64,000 nucleotides of DNA, taken from assembly GCF_013141725.1 (NCBI RefSeq), contig NZ_WHNZ01000079.1, positions 46,380 to 110,379 on the forward strand, written 5' to 3'. Positions 61,604 through 64,000 of this stretch are shown here, one piece after another. Source of the DNA: Paenibacillus planticolens. Its GTDB lineage: Bacteria; Bacillota; Bacilli; Paenibacillales; NBRC-103111. A program made the translations under genes and the position numbers. The notes under the pieces are model-generated. The model did not search any database and was not told where the DNA came from. It saw only the letters and a program-made list of their open reading frames with translations. Numbering within the stretch: position 1 is the stretch's first letter; each line of letters starts with the position of its first letter.

Positions 61604-62698
61604 TTATTGAGCAACTTCCTTGTTCCAGCGGTCGATCCAAGATTTAAGATTCTGATTGACGAATTTCATATCCATTTTGATCAGTTTGTTTACGACATCG
61701 GCACCGTAAGTAATCCCTTGCGCTTCATCAGCTGAAAGTTGAAGCGTGGTGTTAACAGGCGAATCTACTTTTGCTTTAGCTGATTTCTCCTGCACTTCTT
61801 TGCTCAAATGCCAGTTGATAAAATCTTCGGCTAGCTGCTTGTTTTTGCTTCCTTTGATGACGTTCACCGTATTCATAACGGCATAGGCCCCTTCTTGCGG
61901 GGAAATGAACTTCGTCTCCGGCACAGCCGCTCTCAGATCCTTCACATACATTTCCATGATAGGTCCTGCAGCAATTTCCCCTTGCGAGAACATATTTACG
62001 AATTCAGAGGTTTGACCATAATATTTCACGACGCCTTTGTTCAGCTCTTTCACTTTTGCGAAAGCTTGATCCGCATTGAATGTAGTGTTCCCGGCTACTA
62101 GTGACGCTGCATCTAAAATCATCGGACCCGTCGTAGACGTAATGTTAGGCAAAGTCAGCTTCTTGGAGAGCTCAAGACTCCACAAGTCGCTCCACGATTT
62201 GATCTCCTTACCTGTTGCTTTCGGATTATAGGCAATTCCAAATCGGCCAATCGTATAGGCTGGACCGTAATCTTCGCCAAGCGGCGCCTTAGCGATATCG
62301 TAGATGTCTTTTAAATTCGGAATACGGCTGCGGTCGATCTTGTCGAACAGTCCTGCTTCAATCCCTTGTTGTGCATAATAATCTGATAAGTAGATAAGAT
62401 CGACTTTTGAACTTCCTTGTTTCACTTTGTTTAAACGTTCTGAGTTATTACCTATTTCCAAAACAATCTTAACATTATGCTCTTTCTCAAAAGGTGCGTA
62501 TACTTCTTTCTTAAAGAAATCGTCTGAAAAACCCCAAGTGGAAATAACCAATTGCGTAGGTTCGCCTTTTGATGCTTCCGCAGGCGAAGTTGTTGCCGAA
62601 TTCGTATTGCCCTCTTTCGTTGGCGAGGCTCCACAGCCTGTCAATGCCAGTCCTACTACAGATAAAGAAATCAAACCGCGAAGCATTCTTTGTTTCAT
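61604..62698 (-). CDS. ABC substrate-binding lipoprotein, PotD-like
   Basis: 364 residues. Lipoprotein signal with lipobox ALTGC (Cys about 22), a Thr/Ser/Glu linker, and a cluster D fold: QLVISTWGFSDDF, HNVKIVLEIGN, VDLIYLSDYY, FGIAYNPKATG and WSDLW. Class similar to spermidine and iron binding proteins. ATG 62698 after GGGAGGATG; earlier TTG 62716 overlaps the ribosome site. First gene of the purine-salvage operon. Confidence 0.93.
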   Translation of the reverse strand: MKQRMLRGLISLSVVGLALTGCGASPTKEGNTNSATTSPAEASKGEPTQLVISTWGFSDDFFKKEVYAPFEKEHNVKIVLEIGNNSERLNKVKQGSSKVDLIYLSDYYAQQGIEAGLFDKIDRSRIPNLKDIYDIAKAPLGEDYGPAYTIGRFGIAYNPKATGKEIKSWSDLWSLELSKKLTLPNITSTTGPMILDAASLVAGNTTFNADQAFAKVKELNKGVVKYYGQTSEFVNMFSQGEIAAGPIMEMYVKDLRAAVPETKFISPQEGAYAVMNTVNVIKGSKNKQLAEDFINWHLSKEVQEKSAKAKVDSPVNTTLQLSADEAQGITYGADVVNKLIKMDMKFVNQNLKSWIDRWNKEVAQ

Positions 62699-62825
62699 TT
62701 TCAAACATCCTCCCAAGTTTCATATATAGGTTGAAGCGTAAATCCGTTTGTCAAATTTTCACTAGTATTCTACACGGGATCACAAATATATGCCGAGCCC
62801 GCCCTTGCTAAGGCTAAATAAATAA

Positions 62826-62872
62826 AAAAGTGCCCTTGATAGAAGATACCTTCTAACAAGAGCACTTTTCAT
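62826..62872 (-). terminator. Terminator of the 62957 gene
   Basis: Minus strand: AAAGTGCTCTTGTTAGAAG, loop, CTTCTATCAAGGGCACTTT, then TTT; a long stem with one G-T and one mismatch. Confidence 0.88.
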
Positions 62873-62956
62873 CGTAAACAATGTAAAGAGACATCAAGTG
62901 TTATACAATCGGGTAAACTCTTAAGATAGATCAAAAGAGAAACACCGTGGTCTTGA

Positions 62957-63307
62957 CTATTTAGTTGGTTTAAGAATAATGTTCGTTATCGCCCATTGCG
63001 TCGGTGGATCATAGTCTCTTAATACGGCATCCATAGATAGCCCCAGTTCTTGCTCCAGCTTTTCCCGGATTCTCTTCTTGTAAATCGAGGACATGTAGAA
63101 ATCGACCTCGTGTTTCAACGTAGGAGCCTCTCCTTCTAACGCCGTTGAGCGGGGGGATCGACGATGCTTAGCATGAAAAGTAATGATATTCTGATCCAAT
63201 GATACCTTCAGCAATGTTGTACCAAATCCGAATAACTCTTTGGAAATCTCGTTATACAGGTGACACAGCTTCTTCTTGTATTCATTAGAATCATCCGGTA
63301 AGGACAT
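62957..63307 (-). CDS. MpsC-family (DUF2294) protein
   Basis: 116 residues. The pattern FGFGTTLLKVSLDQNIITFHAKHRRSPRSTALEG (as FGFGTTLLKVS and ITFHAKHRRSP), YKKRIREKLEQELGLSMDAVLRDYDP and ITNIILKP matches DUF2294, named MpsC after a proposed Na+-translocating membrane-potential system. Soluble, no membrane helix, so the MpsC label says little about the actual job. ATG 63307 after GAAGGTGATTT; SigA promoter at 63358. Monocistronic. Confidence 0.85.
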   Translation of the reverse strand: MSLPDDSNEYKKKLCHLYNEISKELFGFGTTLLKVSLDQNIITFHAKHRRSPRSTALEGEAPTLKHEVDFYMSSIYKKRIREKLEQELGLSMDAVLRDYDPPTQWAITNIILKPTK

Positions 63308-63357
63308 TAAATCACCTTCATGAGGAATAATTATTCTGTATTTTTCGAGCTATCCTA

Positions 63358-63386
63358 ATAATACATAGGATTTCTGAATTAATCAA
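63358..63386 (-). promoter_or_regulatory. SigA-type promoter of the mpsC-like gene
   Basis: Minus strand: TTGATT, 17 bases, TATTAT, about 50 bases before ATG 63307. Confidence 0.55.
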
Positions 63387-63554
63387 GGTAATCGTTCGTG
63401 ATTTTATATGGAAATAAACTATATCGACCCTCAATTGTTTATAAAATCGCCTTTTTTCCGAATGTAGTTCTTCGAAAAGGATAGTTTCCGGTTAATGACG
63501 GGTGCAGGCACATCGCCACCACAGCTTTCATGCTGCTGCGATGTCAGTATAGGA

Positions 63555-63581
63555 CAAAAAAACTTAGCCTGCGGCTAGGTT
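63555..63581 (-). terminator. Second minus-strand terminator
   Basis: AACCTAGCC, loop GCA, GGCTAAGTT, then TTTTT. Fifty bases beyond the tRNA terminator; see findings. Confidence 0.65.
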
Positions 63582-63631
63582 CTATAATATTCATCCGGTT
63601 TTCCGCTGCACTTCTTTCGTTGTGTCAAAAC

Positions 63632-63661
63632 AAAAAAGACCTTACTATGTAAGGTCTTTTT
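63632..63661 (-). terminator. Terminator of the tRNA cluster
   Basis: Minus strand: AAAAAGACCTTAC, loop ATA, GTAAGGTCTTTTTTG; just after the tRNA-Leu 3' end. Confidence 0.9.
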
Positions 63662-63673
63662 GTAAATCTGGGA

Positions 63674-63755
63674 TGCGGTCGGAGGGATTTGAACCCTCAC
63701 GCCTTGTGAGCGCCACCCCCTCAAGATGGTGTGTCTGCCGTTCCACCACGACCGC
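63674..63755 (-). tRNA. tRNA-Leu (GAG)
   Basis: 82 bases with a small variable arm. Acceptor GCGGTCG / CGACCGC, anticodon stem CCATC / GGTGG around TTGAGGG (anticodon GAG), T arm GAGGGTTCAAATCCCTC, discriminator A. CCA is not encoded (TCC follows). Confidence 0.93.
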
Positions 63756-63770
63756 TTAAAAGGTAATAAA

Positions 63771-63842
63771 CTGGGGATCTAGGATTCGAACCTAGGCATG
63801 ACGGAGTCAAAGTCCGTTGCCTTACCGCTTGGCTAATCCCCA
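63771..63842 (-). tRNA. tRNA-Gln (TTG)
   Basis: 72 bases. Acceptor TGGGGAT / ATCCCCA, anticodon stem ACGGA / TCCGT with loop CTTTGAC (anticodon TTG), T arm CTAGGTTCGAATCCTAG, discriminator G. The U1-A72 pair is typical of bacterial tRNA-Gln. Confidence 0.95.
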
Positions 63843-63859
63843 ATAATAAAAGGGAAAAG

Positions 63860-63933
63860 GGCGACCGATGGGACTTGAACCCACGAATGCTGGATCCACA
63901 AACCAGTGCGTTAACCCCTTCGCCACGATCGCC
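63860..63933 (-). tRNA. tRNA-His (GTG)
   Basis: 74 bases including the G-1 that pairs with C73, the tRNA-His hallmark. Acceptor GCGATCG / CGGTCGC, anticodon loop TTTGTGG (anticodon GTG), T arm GTGGGTTCAAGTCCCAT. First of the visible tRNAs in transcription order. Confidence 0.95.
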
Positions 63934-64000
63934 ACAGTAGGGATTTATTCCCTGAAGACTAGATACGAAATTTGCGTAAAGTTGAATGCTTAGGTTTAAA

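Larger units (their letters stand above)
63308..63673. other. Gene-free interval before tRNA cluster
   Basis: 366 bases. Contains the promoter at 63358-63386, a hairpin at 63509-63547 (ACATCGC arms), and two minus-strand terminators (63555-63581, 63632-63661). No supported frame. Confidence 0.7.

Noticed and set aside
62699..62956. Purine riboswitch before the purine-salvage operon
   Set aside because: None of the conserved purine-aptamer segments could be found on the minus strand; only a weak TTGACA with 20-base spacing to TATATA was seen.

Overview
The window looks like a chromosomal segment of an endospore-forming Firmicute of the Paenibacillaceae (Paenibacillus or a close relative). Signs are strong AGGAGG ribosome sites with frequent GTG/TTG starts, CotS- and YheC/YheD-family spore coat proteins, CotSA-like glycosyltransferases, a Tat system of Bacillus type, and low-copy inverted intergenic repeats. 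All assignments come from reading the sequence; no database search was run.

Bases 1-39250 form one large spore-surface and polysaccharide island in alternating operons. It holds an APS kinase (cut by the left edge), a sulfotransferase, about ten glycosyltransferases, four nucleotide-sugar routes, and the coat or surface proteins. The sugar routes are a LegB/nucleotidyltransferase/RMD-like set; a CapE / RmlD-like / 2-epimerase set; GalU, Ugd and a UDP-glucuronate epimerase; and UDP-galactopyranose mutase. Coat and surface proteins include two CotS paralogs, four CotSA-like GT4 enzymes, one YheC/D protein, small beta-rich or charged proteins, and a 2131-residue protein made of 192 uninterrupted decapeptide repeats. 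Five paralogs of an unrecognised GT-A-like family are scattered through the island. Two of them carry extremely basic C-terminal tails, and one of those is fused to a DUF707 domain. The likely theme is a decorated, partly acidic and perhaps sulfated glycan on a fibrous spore surface.

Bases 39251-49650 are ordinary chromosomal genes: a NagZ-type lipoprotein, a small membrane protein, phosphatidylserine decarboxylase, an Fsr-type MFS exporter, an ACT-domain malic enzyme, a MocR regulator divergent from a GNAT acetyltransferase, a PLP aminotransferase and a small heme-copper-oxidase-like membrane protein.

Bases 49650-56150 hold an AT-rich orphan histidine kinase, a composite intergenic repeat, and an operon for a Tat-exported gluconate-2-dehydrogenase-type flavoenzyme with tatC and tatA. 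A c-type cytochrome lipoprotein, a plausible electron acceptor, is divergent to it.

Bases 56151-62698 are a purine-salvage operon: binding protein, nucleoside hydrolase, a Pot-type ABC importer and adenine deaminase. The window ends with an MpsC-family gene and a minus-strand tRNA cluster (His, Gln, Leu).
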